A stretch of 64,000 nucleotides of DNA from Bacteroidota bacterium (GCA_947449315.1 CANFRC010000006.1:1-64000), one strand, 5' to 3'; shown: positions 54,489-63,766, numbered from the stretch's first letter. Made by a program: numbers and translations. Notes: generated from the letters alone by a model not told the origin.

Positions 54489-55040
54489 ATGAGTAGTGTA
54501 GTAATTCACGGACGAACATTTAAAACCAAGATAACCTCTTCAGAAATATTAAAAGCGATAGGAGAAGTTGCTGATCAGATCAATGTGGATCTGAAAGGTA
54601 AAAAGCCATTGTTTCTTGCCGTGCTCAATGGCTCATTTATGTTTGCTGCAGATTTGATGAAAAAGGTGAATATCGAATGTGAGATTTCTTTTGTAAAACT
54701 GGCTTCCTATGAAGGTACATCATCTACGGGTACTGTAAAGCAGCTAATAGGTCTTAATGAAGATATTAAAGGTCGAACCGTTGTGATTGTTGAAGATATC
54801 GTAGATACCGGAGTTACAATTGAACATGTTTGGGAACAGTTGAAAGCACTTGGTGTTTCAGAAATAAAAATTGCCACCTTGCTATTTAAGCCGGCTGCCT
54901 ATACTAAAACAGTGCCCATTGAATATGCTGCTATTGTTATCCCTAACGATTTTATAGTAGGATATGGACTAGATTATAAAGGATTAGGAAGAAATTTGGA
55001 AGATATCTATGTTTTGGATTATGAAAATGATGGAAAATAA
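54489..55040 (+). CDS. hpt: Hypoxanthine phosphoribosyltransferase
   Basis: The enzyme salvages hypoxanthine (and often guanine) to IMP/GMP with PRPP. The PRPP-binding motif VVIVEDIVDTGVTI and the C-terminal DFIVGYGLDYKGLGRNLEDIYVLD are typical. I set the start at ATG 54489 (MSSVVIHGRTF) because the longer reading begins inside the promoter. It is followed by adenylate kinase, so two purine salvage/nucleotide genes lie together. Confidence 0.94.
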   Translation: MSSVVIHGRTFKTKITSSEILKAIGEVADQINVDLKGKKPLFLAVLNGSFMFAADLMKKVNIECEISFVKLASYEGTSSTGTVKQLIGLNEDIKGRTVVIVEDIVDTGVTIEHVWEQLKALGVSEIKIATLLFKPAAYTKTVPIEYAAIVIPNDFIVGYGLDYKGLGRNLEDIYVLDYENDGK

Positions 55041-55178
55041 ATTGATGAATTAAAGCGGTGTTTGAGTGAGGCAGAAAGTGTTTATGAATTAAATTAATAA
55101 AAATCAAAAAATATAAAACTAAAATCCGCTCAATAAAAAATTATACTCTTTAATTCTAACCCTTAAAAACTGTCAATC

Positions 55179-56192
55179 ATGTTAAATATCGTGCTATTTG
55201 GCCCTCCGGGAGCCGGCAAAGGAACTCAATCCGAAAATTTAATTAAAAAATATCAATTGGTGCACTTGTCAACAGGAGATATTTTGCGCAGTGAAATTGC
55301 TGCAGGAACCCAATTGGGCATTGAAGCTAAAATGCTTATGGATGCAGGAGTTTTAGTGCCTGATGAAGTGGTGATTGCAATGATTAGTTCAAAGTTGGAT
55401 CATAATAAAGATGCAAAAGGTTTTATATTCGATGGCTTTCCCCGTACAACTGCTCAGGCGGAAGCATTAGATAAATTATTGTATCAGAAACATACCTCTA
55501 TTACCATGATGTTGGCATTGGAAGTAAATGATGAAGAGTTAATAAAACGATTGTTAAGCCGTGGAAAAGAAAGTGGCCGTCCTGATGATCAAAATGAAAG
55601 AATAATTCGTAACAGAATCGATGAATACAATAACAAAACGGCTCCATTAAAAGAGTATTATTCTTCACAGAATAAATTTAGGATTGTGAATGGTATTGGT
55701 TCTGTTGATGATATTTTCAATTCATTATGTTCGGCTATTGAACCAACGCAGCGTAAGGTGATTATCTCTACTTCAGGATCTGATAAAAAAGTGATTAAAA
55801 AGGAAGCGCCTAAGGCAGTTAAAACGGTTGTAAAACCTGCTGCCAATAATGTTGTTAAGGTTGAGGTGAAGAAAACCCTTAAGGCACCAGCTAAAAAAGC
55901 GGCAGTAAAAGCTTCCCGTCCGGTGAGTGGAAAAGCAGCTAAAACTTCAGCAAAGAAGGTGGTGTCGAAAAAAGTAGTAAAGAAAATTGCAAAGAAAGTG
56001 GTTCCTAAAAAGGTGAAGGTGGTAAAAAAGAAATTGGTTAAGAAAGTTGCTGCTAAGAAACCAGTTGCAAAAAATAAAGTGATTAAAAAAGCAGTAAAAA
56101 AAATCATTAAAAAAGTTACTAAGACTGCCAAAAAAATTGTTGCTAAGAAAGTCGTAAAACCAAGCAAAAAAAGTTCTAAAAAAAGAAAGTAA
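55179..56192 (+). CDS. adk: Adenylate kinase with a Lys-rich histone H1-like C-terminal tail
   Basis: Residues 1-188 are a complete short-type adenylate kinase: P-loop GPPGAGKGT (8-16), DGFPRT (85-90), LSRGKESGRPDD and RNRIDEYNNKT. The zinc-LID insertion is absent. From about residue 200 the chain runs into a low-complexity tail to residue 337 made mostly of Lys, Val, Ala, Pro and Ile, with 53 Lys in the last 137 residues and almost no acidic residues. The pattern (KKVV, KKIAKKVVPKK, PAKKAA) is that of bacterial histone H1-like and AlgP-like proteins. Normal adenylate kinases of this type stop at about 190. The tail stays open in frame to a single stop, so it looks genuine. Obg starts 27 bases later. 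Confidence 0.92.
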   Translation: MLNIVLFGPPGAGKGTQSENLIKKYQLVHLSTGDILRSEIAAGTQLGIEAKMLMDAGVLVPDEVVIAMISSKLDHNKDAKGFIFDGFPRTTAQAEALDKLLYQKHTSITMMLALEVNDEELIKRLLSRGKESGRPDDQNERIIRNRIDEYNNKTAPLKEYYSSQNKFRIVNGIGSVDDIFNSLCSAIEPTQRKVIISTSGSDKKVIKKEAPKAVKTVVKPAANNVVKVEVKKTLKAPAKKAAVKASRPVSGKAAKTSAKKVVSKKVVKKIAKKVVPKKVKVVKKKLVKKVAAKKPVAKNKVIKKAVKKIIKKVTKTAKKIVAKKVVKPSKKSSKKRK

Positions 56193-56219
56193 GAGTAAAT
56201 ACAGTTTGTTCTAAAAATT

Positions 56220-57251
56220 ATGTCGGATTCGAATTTTGTTGATTATGTGAAAGTGTGTTGCCGTTCCGGAAAAGGTGGAGCAGGCTCTATTCATTTACAT
56301 CGGAGTAAGCTAACTGCCAAAGGAGGCCCAGATGGAGGAGATGGTGGTCGTGGAGGACATATTATTGTTAGAGGAAACAAACAATTTTGGACGCTTATCC
56401 ATTTGAAATACCGTAAACACATTATTGCTGAACCGGGTGGTAGTGGTGGAAGTGCGCGTATGACAGGTGCAGAAGGAAAGGATGAAATATTGGATGTTCC
56501 TTTGGGTACTATTATCAGAGACGCAGAATCGGGTGAAGTTGAAGGAGAGATTACGGAAGACGGACAAGAGATTATTGTTGTTCCTGGTGGCCGAGGTGGT
56601 TTAGGGAATGATCATTTTAAGTCATCCACAAATCAAACTCCGCGTTATGCTCAGCCCGGTGGTGATGGAAGAGATGAATGGAAGATTCTGGAGTTAAAAG
56701 TGTTAGCTGATGTTGGTTTAGTTGGTTTCCCGAATGCAGGTAAGTCAACTCTTTTATCCGTTGTTTCAGCTGCGAAACCTGAAATTGCGAATTATCCTTT
56801 TACTACTTTGGTTCCTAATTTAGGGATTGTTGAATACCGCGACTATAAATCTTTTGTAATGGCAGATATCCCTGGGATCATTGAGGGCGCCAGTGAAGGA
56901 AAAGGGATCGGACTCCGTTTCTTAAGACACATTGAACGTAATTCTTCTTTGTTATTTTTGGTTCCTGCCGATTCCGATGACATCATCAAAGAATATAAAA
57001 TATTGTTGAACGAGTTGGATAAATTCAATCCTGAGTTACTTCATAAAAAAAGAATTTTAGCGATTTCGAAATGTGATATGCTCGATGAAGAATTGTTGGC
57101 CGAAATGAAAAAGGATATCAATAAACGTTTCAAAGAAAAAGCAACCGTTCCTGTTATGTTTTTTTCATCTCAATCTGGAATGGGATTGGTGCAGCTGAAA
57201 GACGAGTTGTGGAAGCAGCTGAATAGCAATGATAATGGCTTTGATTACTAA
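56220..57251 (+). CDS. obg: Obg family GTPase
   Basis: Obg is a ribosome-associated GTPase needed for growth. The N-terminal glycine-rich Obg fold (1-158) is clear ([29 protein letters not shown]). The G domain follows with G1 [10 protein letters not shown]3 [16 protein letters not shown], and G4-like SKCD. It is 343 residues, without the C-terminal OCT domain. It lies 27 bases after adk. Confidence 0.95.
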   Translation: MSDSNFVDYVKVCCRSGKGGAGSIHLHRSKLTAKGGPDGGDGGRGGHIIVRGNKQFWTLIHLKYRKHIIAEPGGSGGSARMTGAEGKDEILDVPLGTIIRDAESGEVEGEITEDGQEIIVVPGGRGGLGNDHFKSSTNQTPRYAQPGGDGRDEWKILELKVLADVGLVGFPNAGKSTLLSVVSAAKPEIANYPFTTLVPNLGIVEYRDYKSFVMADIPGIIEGASEGKGIGLRFLRHIERNSSLLFLVPADSDDIIKEYKILLNELDKFNPELLHKKRILAISKCDMLDEELLAEMKKDINKRFKEKATVPVMFFSSQSGMGLVQLKDELWKQLNSNDNGFDY

Positions 57252-57285
57252 TCAAAATTCATACTTCGATTTCCAAAATAATTAA

Positions 57286-57852
57286 ATGGATTTTATCAAT
57301 TCTATAAAATCAATAGATACGCAACTCTTTCTGTTTCTCAATGGAAAGCACAATGCATTTTTTGATTTTATTATGCATTGGGCAAGTAGCAAATTTATTT
57401 GGATTCCCCTTTATATGTTTTTTGGATATCTTGTTTATAAGCACGTTGGAAAACGTTTATGGATGGTTGTTCTAGCGGTCTTGATGTTGATCGTTTTAAG
57501 TGATCAGATATCCAACAGAGGATTCAAAAATAATTTTAAACGATACCGTCCTTGTCAAAATTTAGTTATTCAGTCGCAGGTGCATGTGAATGGAAATTGC
57601 GGCGGAACCTATGGTTTTGTATCCTCTCATGCTGCAAATACTTTTGCACTAGCTACTTTCTTGGGGTTGTTATTTTATAAAAAAATAAACTATTTCAAAC
57701 TGTGTATTTTTGCTTGGGCATCATTTGTTTCATACAGCAGAATTTATAATGGTGTTCATTATCCCGCAGATGTTGCTGTAGGAGCTTTGCTCGGAGTTGT
57801 CATCGGTTTTCTTGTCTATAAGTTATATGCTAAAATAAATTTAACTTTTTGA
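57286..57852 (+). CDS. PAP2 family phosphatase (first of two)
   Basis: The 188-residue membrane protein has about five hydrophobic segments and the lipid phosphatase motifs KRYRP (about 86-90), GFVSSHAANTFA with the catalytic His, and SRIYNGVHYPADVAVGALLG. The usual PSGH reads VSSH here. Such enzymes dephosphorylate isoprenyl or phosphatidyl phosphates, for example undecaprenyl pyrophosphate or lipid A. It lies 34 bases after obg and directly before a second PAP2 gene. Confidence 0.88.
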   Translation: MDFINSIKSIDTQLFLFLNGKHNAFFDFIMHWASSKFIWIPLYMFFGYLVYKHVGKRLWMVVLAVLMLIVLSDQISNRGFKNNFKRYRPCQNLVIQSQVHVNGNCGGTYGFVSSHAANTFALATFLGLLFYKKINYFKLCIFAWASFVSYSRIYNGVHYPADVAVGALLGVVIGFLVYKLYAKINLTF

Positions 57853-57860
57853 AAATTCTA

Positions 57861-58457
57861 ATGAAACAACTTTCTATTGTTTTTCTATTTATTTTAATGC
57901 ATTTCTCTGTATTTGCTCAAAATACAGATATTGAGATGTTACGGAAAATAAATTTAGGTCGTGATAGAAATTTGGATAATACATTTGTATTTATTTCTAA
58001 TTCAGTAACGCCAATAAGTGTTCTTGTTCCGATCTCGATTTTTTTTGAAGGATATAGCAGCCGTGATTCTGTGTTAAAAAATAAGGGTTTATTTATTGGA
58101 ACGACTCTTTTTGTCTCAGCCGCTGCAACTGTTGCTTTGAAATATGGTGTCAATAGGAAAAGACCATTTGTCACCTATCCTGATATTCAAAAGGTTGCTG
58201 ATGCAGGTAGTTATTCATTTCCTTCCGGACATACTTCAGACGCTTTTGCAACTGCTACATCCTTGAGTTTGGCTTTTCCAAAATGGTATGTAATCACACC
58301 ATCTTTTTTGTGGGCTTGTTCTGTTGGATATTCAAGGATGGATCTGGGAGTTCATTACCCGAGTGATGTTTTGGCAGGAGCTATTGTTGGTGCAGGTTCA
58401 GCATTTGTATGTTACAAAGCGAACCAGTGGATTCATAAAAATAAGTCAAATAAATAA
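57861..58457 (+). CDS. PAP2 family phosphatase (second, exported type)
   Basis: The 198-residue product starts at ATG 57861 with a cleavable signal (MKQLSIVFLFILMHFSVFAQ), unlike the first copy. The motifs are NRKRP, FPSGHTSDAFA with a complete PSGH, and SRMDLGVHYPSDVLAGA, so all catalytic residues are present. It is probably a periplasmic or envelope lipid phosphatase. A reading from TTG 57849 that overlaps the previous stop is less likely. Confidence 0.88.
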   Translation: MKQLSIVFLFILMHFSVFAQNTDIEMLRKINLGRDRNLDNTFVFISNSVTPISVLVPISIFFEGYSSRDSVLKNKGLFIGTTLFVSAAATVALKYGVNRKRPFVTYPDIQKVADAGSYSFPSGHTSDAFATATSLSLAFPKWYVITPSFLWACSVGYSRMDLGVHYPSDVLAGAIVGAGSAFVCYKANQWIHKNKSNK

Positions 58458-58461
58458 GTTA

Positions 58462-58469
58462 TAAATTTG
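58462..58469 (+). promoter_or_regulatory. -7 promoter box (TAAATTTG) of crcB
   Basis: Consensus box 18 bases ahead of the crcB ATG. No fluoride riboswitch is seen in the short leader. Confidence 0.52.
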
Positions 58470-58487
58470 TTGTTGCACAGTTAACAT

Positions 58488-58853
58488 ATGAACAATCTAT
58501 TTTTAGTTTTTTTGGGAGGTGGAATAGGAAGCATATCCCGTTATGGGATCTCTGAGTTGGTGAAATCAAATTTTAGATCTTCCTTTCCAATTGCAACATT
58601 GGTATCTAATATAGTAAGCTGTTTGGTATTGGCACTAGCAATTGGGATGTTTAGTGAAAAATTGGGTGCAAATCCTACTTTGAAATTATTAATTGTTGTT
58701 GGCTTTTGTGGAGGATTTAGTACATTTTCAACTTTTAGTTTTGAGACAGTCGAATTGATCCGTTCAGGTAATATATTCATCGCAATCACAAATATTTTAT
58801 TAAGTGTTACGGTATGTGTAACACTCCTCTATTTTTTAACAAAACAGATTTAA
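58488..58853 (+). CDS. crcB: Fluoride channel CrcB/Fluc
   Basis: This 121-residue protein with four membrane segments is the dimeric Fluc fluoride exporter. Diagnostic are GGGIGSISRYGIS near the start, FPIATLVSNIVS (the N-terminal Asn motif) and GFCGGFSTFSTFSFE with the phenylalanine-box residues. It protects against environmental fluoride. The length is normal. Confidence 0.94.
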   Translation: MNNLFLVFLGGGIGSISRYGISELVKSNFRSSFPIATLVSNIVSCLVLALAIGMFSEKLGANPTLKLLIVVGFCGGFSTFSTFSFETVELIRSGNIFIAITNILLSVTVCVTLLYFLTKQI

Positions 58854-58859
58854 ATAAAA

Positions 58860-59846
58860 ATGAAAAAACTACTCTTAATCTTCAGCATTTCAGTATCCTC
58901 GTTTCTCCTTATTTCTTGGGGAACATTTGGTCACGAACATATTGATAGAGCCGCTGTGTTCGCTTTGCCTGAACCCTTACAACTCTTTTTTTATAATCAC
59001 ATTGATTTTATTACCCAAGAGTCTACCGTTCCAGATCTTCGAAAATATACATTGAATGATAAAGCAGAGAATCCTCGCCATTTTATTGATTTAGAAAATT
59101 TTGGTTCTCTGGATAGTTTGCCAAAAACAATGGAGGAAGCAAAGAAAAGATATGACGATAAATTTTTATCTTCCAATGGTATATTGCCTTGGTATGTTCA
59201 AGATCTTATGGATAAACTTACAAAGGCATTTAAAGAAAAAAAGAAAACGGAGATCCTTTTTATTGCAGCAGATCTGGGCCACTATCTTGCCGATGCTCAC
59301 ATGCCTTTGCATACCTCTGCAAATTATGATGGGCAGCAAACAAATCAAAAGGGGATTCATGCAATTTGGGAATCGCGTTTACCGGAGATGTTTGGGAATA
59401 CCTATAATTATAATACAAAGGATGCAAAATTTATCGATGATATTCAGAAGGAAACGTGGAGAATTATTTTCAATTCTCATCAGCTGATTGATACATTGTT
59501 GGAGGCTGACAGAGTATTGAAAAAGAAATTAACAGAAGATAAAATATACAAAACAGATGCAAACGGTAAAGTCATAAAAAGCAAATACGGTCAAGCCGTT
59601 TTTACGGATGAATATGCAACACAATTGCATATTTCCTTAAAGGGCATGGTAGAGCGACAAATGAATTTATCTTGTATCGATGTTGCAAATTTTTGGTACA
59701 CAGCATGGGTAAATGCAGGGAAGCCTGATTTGAGCAGTTTAGATCCGTCTGAGTTAACAAAACGAAATAGCAAACAATTGAAACAAGAATTAATACTTTG
59801 GAAAAAAGGAAAATTATTTGGTGTTGAAAGTGAAAAAGAATTTTAG
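58860..59846 (+). CDS. Zinc-dependent phospholipase C / S1-P1-like protein
   Basis: The 328-residue exported protein has a signal peptide ahead of SWGTFGHEHID, where the mature Trp and the first His begin the zinc site as in the ZnPLC/S1-P1 fold. Further ligands lie in RHFIDL, ADLGHYLADAHMPLHTSANYDG and the following HAIWES. These make a trinuclear zinc site. Whether it cuts phospholipids or nucleic acids cannot be told. It starts six bases after crcB ends. Confidence 0.82.
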   Translation: MKKLLLIFSISVSSFLLISWGTFGHEHIDRAAVFALPEPLQLFFYNHIDFITQESTVPDLRKYTLNDKAENPRHFIDLENFGSLDSLPKTMEEAKKRYDDKFLSSNGILPWYVQDLMDKLTKAFKEKKKTEILFIAADLGHYLADAHMPLHTSANYDGQQTNQKGIHAIWESRLPEMFGNTYNYNTKDAKFIDDIQKETWRIIFNSHQLIDTLLEADRVLKKKLTEDKIYKTDANGKVIKSKYGQAVFTDEYATQLHISLKGMVERQMNLSCIDVANFWYTAWVNAGKPDLSSLDPSELTKRNSKQLKQELILWKKGKLFGVESEKEF

Positions 59847-59923
59847 TCGAATACCATTCCTATCCTCATTAAAATCAAATCGTCAAGGCGAATCAATCTA
59901 AATAAGAATATAATTTAACCGAA

Positions 59924-61555
59924 ATGAAAAAAATAATTCCAGTATTCTTTTTATCCCTCTTTTTAATTTCCTCTTTCGCACAAACTTCTAAAACGGTATC
60001 AAAACCTAAATTAGTCGTAGGTATTGTTGTTGATCAGATGCGTTACGATTACATATATCGCTTTTGGGATAAATTCGGAAATGATGGATTTAAAAAACTA
60101 GTGAATGAAGGATTTTTTTGTAAGAATACAAATTATAATTATGTACCCACTTATACAGGCCCGGGCCATGCTTCTATATATACAGGTACTACACCAGCCG
60201 TTCATGGCATTATTGCAAATGATTGGTACGATAAATCTTCTGGTAAAAACATGTATTGTGTGCAAGACGACAAAGTAGCATCTGTAGGTACAACAGCTGC
60301 CGAAGGGAAACGGTCGCCTGTAAATTTATTGACCACTACTATTACAGATGAATTACGTATTTCATCCAACATGAAATCAAAGGTTATCGGTATTGCATTG
60401 AAAGACAGAAGCGCAATTCTTCCTGCCGGACATACAGCAAATGCAGCCTATTGGTACGATGGTAGTATTGGCAGTTTTATAACGAGTACTTATTATATGA
60501 AGGAATTGCCACTATGGGTTCAAGAATTTAATAAAAAAGAATTGGCAAAAAAATATTTGAGCGAACCTTGGACTACAGTTTTACCCCTTGAACAATATAC
60601 CGAGAGTTTGCCGGATGATAATAAATATGAAACGATTGGAAAAGGGGAGATGAAACCTGTTTTTCCGCACAATTTACCTGAGTTGATGAAATTAAATGGT
60701 GGATTGAATATCATTCGTGCTACACCATTTGGTAATACGTTAACAAAAGATTTTGCTATTCAAACCATGAAATCAGAAAATATGGGAAAGTCTGCAGCCA
60801 CCGATTTTCTGACAGTTTCTTTTTCTTCTCCTGATTATATTGGTCATGCTTACGGCCCTAATTCTGTTGAACAAGAAGATGATTATATCCGTTTGGATAA
60901 AGAACTCGCAGAGCTATTAAAAGCAATTGAATTGCAAGTAGGGAAAGGAAATGCATTGGTGTTCTTAACGGCAGATCATGCAGCACCAGAGGTGCCCGCT
61001 TATTTAACAGATCTTAAAATACCTTCGGGATATGTGAAAGAAAATAAAATGGTGGATTCGTTAAAAAAATATTTAACAAAAACATATGGTGATTCCTTGG
61101 TTCTGTCATTTTCCAATCAACAATTATTTTTAGATCACAAAGCAATCGATTCAAAGAAATATATTTTGCAGCAGATCCAGGAAGATGTTGCCTTGTTTTT
61201 GCAAAGGTTTCCTGAAGTATCGGAAGTGTTAACGGCAACAACATTAAACAATAATCAATTTACGGAAGGTTCACGTTACCTTATGCAAAAGGGCTATAAT
61301 GCAAAACGTTCCGGAGATGTGCTTGTTAATTATTTACCTGCGTATATAGATTATATGCCAACAGGCACTACACATGGTTCACCTTATAGTTATGATACAC
61401 ATGTTCCACTATTGTTTTATGGATGGAATATTAAACAAGGTAATTCAACAGAACAAATTTATATTACTGATCTGGCTGCTACCTTAGCTATGATGCTGAA
61501 TATTCAGTTTCCGAATGGCTGCACAGGAAAACCAATTTCATTTTTGGTGAAATAA
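59924..61555 (+). CDS. pafA: Alkaline phosphatase, PafA type
   Basis: This 543-residue exported phosphomonoesterase has a signal peptide (1-20). The active-site residues can be read by comparison with PafA: nucleophile Thr78 (PTYTGPGHAS), Asn99 (IIANDWYD), and Lys160 with Arg162 (ALKDRSAILPAGH). Metal ligands include VVDQMRYD near the start, SSPDYIGHAYGP, TADHAAPEVP and the C-terminal THGSPYSYDTHVPLLF. PafA is expressed regardless of phosphate supply. It probably frees phosphate in the periplasm. Confidence 0.92.
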   Translation: MKKIIPVFFLSLFLISSFAQTSKTVSKPKLVVGIVVDQMRYDYIYRFWDKFGNDGFKKLVNEGFFCKNTNYNYVPTYTGPGHASIYTGTTPAVHGIIANDWYDKSSGKNMYCVQDDKVASVGTTAAEGKRSPVNLLTTTITDELRISSNMKSKVIGIALKDRSAILPAGHTANAAYWYDGSIGSFITSTYYMKELPLWVQEFNKKELAKKYLSEPWTTVLPLEQYTESLPDDNKYETIGKGEMKPVFPHNLPELMKLNGGLNIIRATPFGNTLTKDFAIQTMKSENMGKSAATDFLTVSFSSPDYIGHAYGPNSVEQEDDYIRLDKELAELLKAIELQVGKGNALVFLTADHAAPEVPAYLTDLKIPSGYVKENKMVDSLKKYLTKTYGDSLVLSFSNQQLFLDHKAIDSKKYILQQIQEDVALFLQRFPEVSEVLTATTLNNNQFTEGSRYLMQKGYNAKRSGDVLVNYLPAYIDYMPTGTTHGSPYSYDTHVPLLFYGWNIKQGNSTEQIYITDLAATLAMMLNIQFPNGCTGKPISFLVK

Positions 61556-61568
61556 TACGTTTTATTAG

Positions 61569-61600
61569 TTGCTTGGATAAACGACCATATTGTAAATTTG
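61569..61600 (+). promoter_or_regulatory. Promoter of the GNAT gene (TTG-N21-TAAATTTG)
   Basis: TTG (61569-61571) precedes TAAATTTG (61593-61600) by 21 bases; a second TTG at 61573 gives a 17-base spacer. The ATG follows the box after only eight bases. Confidence 0.65.
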
Positions 61601-61608
61601 AAACACAA

Positions 61609-62082
61609 ATGGAAATAGCGCAATACACAAAAGATGAATATTTAATCAGTACAGATAAATCGAAGCTGGATATTTCTGTGATACATGATTTTCTGAGTTC
61701 ATCTTATTGGGCTGAAGAGATTCCTTTGGAGCTTGTAAAAAAGTCAATTGAAAATTCTTTATGCTTCGGGATTTATAAAGAAGATAGTTCAGCCCTGCAT
61801 AGCGTTGCACAGGTTGGCTTCGCTCGAGTCATTTCAGATTATACAACTTTCGGATACATAGCAGATGTATTTGTTATTAAAGAAAAACGAGGAATAGGAT
61901 TGTCAAAATGGTTAATGCAATGTATTTTGAAACACCCGCAATTACAAGGGTTACGTAACCTTTGTTTGATGACAAGTGATGCGCATACTTTATATGAACC
62001 ATTTGGTTTCAAAAAAATTCCAATTCCTGAAAATTTTATGGCGAAGAAGATTGATGGCATCTATAAAAAAAACAATAAATAG
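61609..62082 (+). CDS. GNAT family N-acetyltransferase
   Basis: This cytoplasmic GNAT protein of about 157 residues has the acetyl-CoA-binding pattern ADVFVIKEKRGIGLSKWLMQ, with the R-G-x-G-L-S variant of the pyrophosphate loop. AHTLYEPFGFKKIP near the C-terminus is common to acetyltransferases of small molecules. Substrate unknown. I set the start at ATG 61609, just after the promoter; a TTG at 61573 lies inside it. Confidence 0.87.
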   Translation: MEIAQYTKDEYLISTDKSKLDISVIHDFLSSSYWAEEIPLELVKKSIENSLCFGIYKEDSSALHSVAQVGFARVISDYTTFGYIADVFVIKEKRGIGLSKWLMQCILKHPQLQGLRNLCLMTSDAHTLYEPFGFKKIPIPENFMAKKIDGIYKKNNK

Positions 62083-62111
62083 TATTTCCTCTATTATCCG
62101 TTTATTATGAG

Positions 62112-62119
62112 TACCTTTG
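62112..62119 (+). promoter_or_regulatory. -7 promoter box (TACCTTTG) far upstream of the DEAD-box gene
   Basis: Consensus box about 190 bases ahead of the ATG at 62312, implying a long 5' leader. Confidence 0.6.
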
Positions 62120-62253
62120 TATCACATTACATGAATTAAACTACTCATTGTTACATTCTTCTTCGAAGAATACCATTTCTCTCTCAATGCTTTCGGAGTA
62201 TCATCATCCCAAAAATTAGAAGTTTAACCAGTAAATAAGAGTTCATTTTCATC

Positions 62254-62292
62254 AGACCGATGAATACGAATGTCTTTAATTTTATTCGGTCT
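62254..62292 (+). promoter_or_regulatory. Hairpin in the leader of the DEAD-box gene
   Basis: AGACCG (62254-62259) pairs with CGGTCT (62287-62292), extended after a three-base bulge by AATA (62263-62266) with TATT (62283-62286). It ends about 20 bases before the ATG, where it could affect translation. A short palindromic TTCTTCGAAGAA lies earlier in the leader. Confidence 0.45.
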
Positions 62293-62311
62293 ATAACTAA
62301 ATACAACTATA

Positions 62312-63685
62312 ATGTCATTTGAAAATTTAAATTTAATTGAGCCCATCCTTCAGGCTTTAAAAACAGAAGGATACACAAAGCCTACACCAATTCAATCGCA
62401 AACAATCCCATTGGCTCTTAACCGAAAAGATGTTTTAGGGTGTGCGCAAACAGGAACAGGGAAAACGGCAGCATTTGCTATACCCATCATTCAATTGCTT
62501 ACTCAGGATAAAAATTTAGCTCCAGGAAAACGGTTGATCAGAAGTCTGATCTTAACTCCTACCAGAGAACTAGCTATTCAGATTGGTGAGAGTTTTGCTA
62601 ATTATGGAAAAAATACCAACCTAAAATATAAAGTTATTTTTGGTGGAGTAAGTCAGCATGGGCAAGTTGAATCATTGCGTTCAGGAGTGGATGTGTTGAT
62701 TGCTACACCGGGTCGGTTATTAGACCTAATGAACCAAAAACATGTTAATTTGAATAGCATCCAGTTTTTTGTTTTGGATGAAGCTGACAGAATGCTTGAC
62801 ATGGGCTTTGTACATGATGTAAAAAAGATCATTACAAAATTGCCATCAAAACGTCAATCATTATTCTTTTCGGCAACCATGCCTCCAGCAATCGTGCAAT
62901 TGGCTGATACTATTTTGGTGAATCCTTCTAAAGTAGAAGTAACTCCCGTTTCAAGTACTGCTAATACCATCAATCAGGTTGTTTATTTTGTAGATAAAGA
63001 AAATAAAAAACATTTATTGATAGATCTGCTTAAAGATAAAAAAATTGAAAGAGTTCTTGTGTTTACGCGAACAAAACATGGTGCGGATAAGGTTGCAAAG
63101 GAATTAACTAGAAATGGGATCAATTCACAGGCGATTCATGGAAATAAATCACAAAATGCTCGTCAGAATGCGTTAAATAATTTTAAATCGAAATTAACAC
63201 GTGTGCTGGTAGCAACCGATATTGCTGCTAGAGGTATTGATATTGATGAATTAACCCATGTGATCAATTATGAATTACCAAATGTTCCGGAGTCTTATGT
63301 TCATCGAATTGGAAGAACGGGTAGAGCAGGAGCTAGCGGTATTGCAATAGCGTTTTGTGATGCGGAAGAAAAAGAGTATTTGAGAGATATTCAGAAATTG
63401 ATTGGAAAGCAAATACCTGTTATGGATGACCATAAATATCCATTGATGAATCATCATGTTGTGAAAGCATCAAAACCACAGCGACCTCAACGTCCTCAGA
63501 GAAGTTATGGTAATAGAAATTCATCTGAAAGACCCGATATAACTCAAGGGCAAGTTGCGAGACCAGAGAAAAAAGCGCAACAAGCATCTGCTGCACCAGG
63601 CGATTTGTCAAAAAGAACGGGAGCTCCTAGTAAGTTCAAACCAAAGAAAAAATGGTTTGGTGAAAAAAGAGTTCAAAATGGATAA
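62312..63685 (+). CDS. DEAD-box RNA helicase (RhlE-like)
   Basis: The 457-residue helicase has the full motif set: Q motif ([11 protein letters not shown]), motif I AQTGTGKT, Ia PTRELA, motif II DEAD, III SAT, and [12 protein letters not shown]. It ends in a basic tail rich in Arg, Pro, Gln and Lys (about 385-457), which usually binds RNA. Such helicases act in ribosome assembly, RNA turnover and cold adaptation. The leader of about 190 bases suggests post-transcriptional control. Terminated by a strong hairpin. Confidence 0.93.
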   Translation: MSFENLNLIEPILQALKTEGYTKPTPIQSQTIPLALNRKDVLGCAQTGTGKTAAFAIPIIQLLTQDKNLAPGKRLIRSLILTPTRELAIQIGESFANYGKNTNLKYKVIFGGVSQHGQVESLRSGVDVLIATPGRLLDLMNQKHVNLNSIQFFVLDEADRMLDMGFVHDVKKIITKLPSKRQSLFFSATMPPAIVQLADTILVNPSKVEVTPVSSTANTINQVVYFVDKENKKHLLIDLLKDKKIERVLVFTRTKHGADKVAKELTRNGINSQAIHGNKSQNARQNALNNFKSKLTRVLVATDIAARGIDIDELTHVINYELPNVPESYVHRIGRTGRAGASGIAIAFCDAEEKEYLRDIQKLIGKQIPVMDDHKYPLMNHHVVKASKPQRPQRPQRSYGNRNSSERPDITQGQVARPEKKAQQASAAPGDLSKRTGAPSKFKPKKKWFGEKRVQNG

Positions 63686-63710
63686 ATGAAATTGAGTAGC
63701 TTATTCATAC

Positions 63711-63752
63711 TAACAAAAAAAAGAGAAGCTTTACGCTTCTCTTTTTTTGTTA
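63711..63752 (+). terminator. Bidirectional intrinsic terminator
   Basis: AAGAGAAGC (63721-63729) pairs with GCTTCTCTT (63735-63743), with flanking A and T runs extending the stem from 63711 to 63752. It lies between the convergent helicase and SPOR-like genes. Confidence 0.88.
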
Positions 63753-63766
63753 GTTGTTAGCTATCA

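Noticed and set aside
55658-56167. An open frame on the minus strand across the adk tail, encoding a Phe/Leu/Thr-rich protein that looks membrane-like.
   Set aside because: It is the reverse complement of the Lys-rich tail (AAA/AAG become TTT/CTT). It has no promoter and no family match.
58441-58487. Fluoride riboswitch before crcB.
   Set aside because: The gap is about 30 bases and lacks the conserved aptamer; only a -7 box is present.
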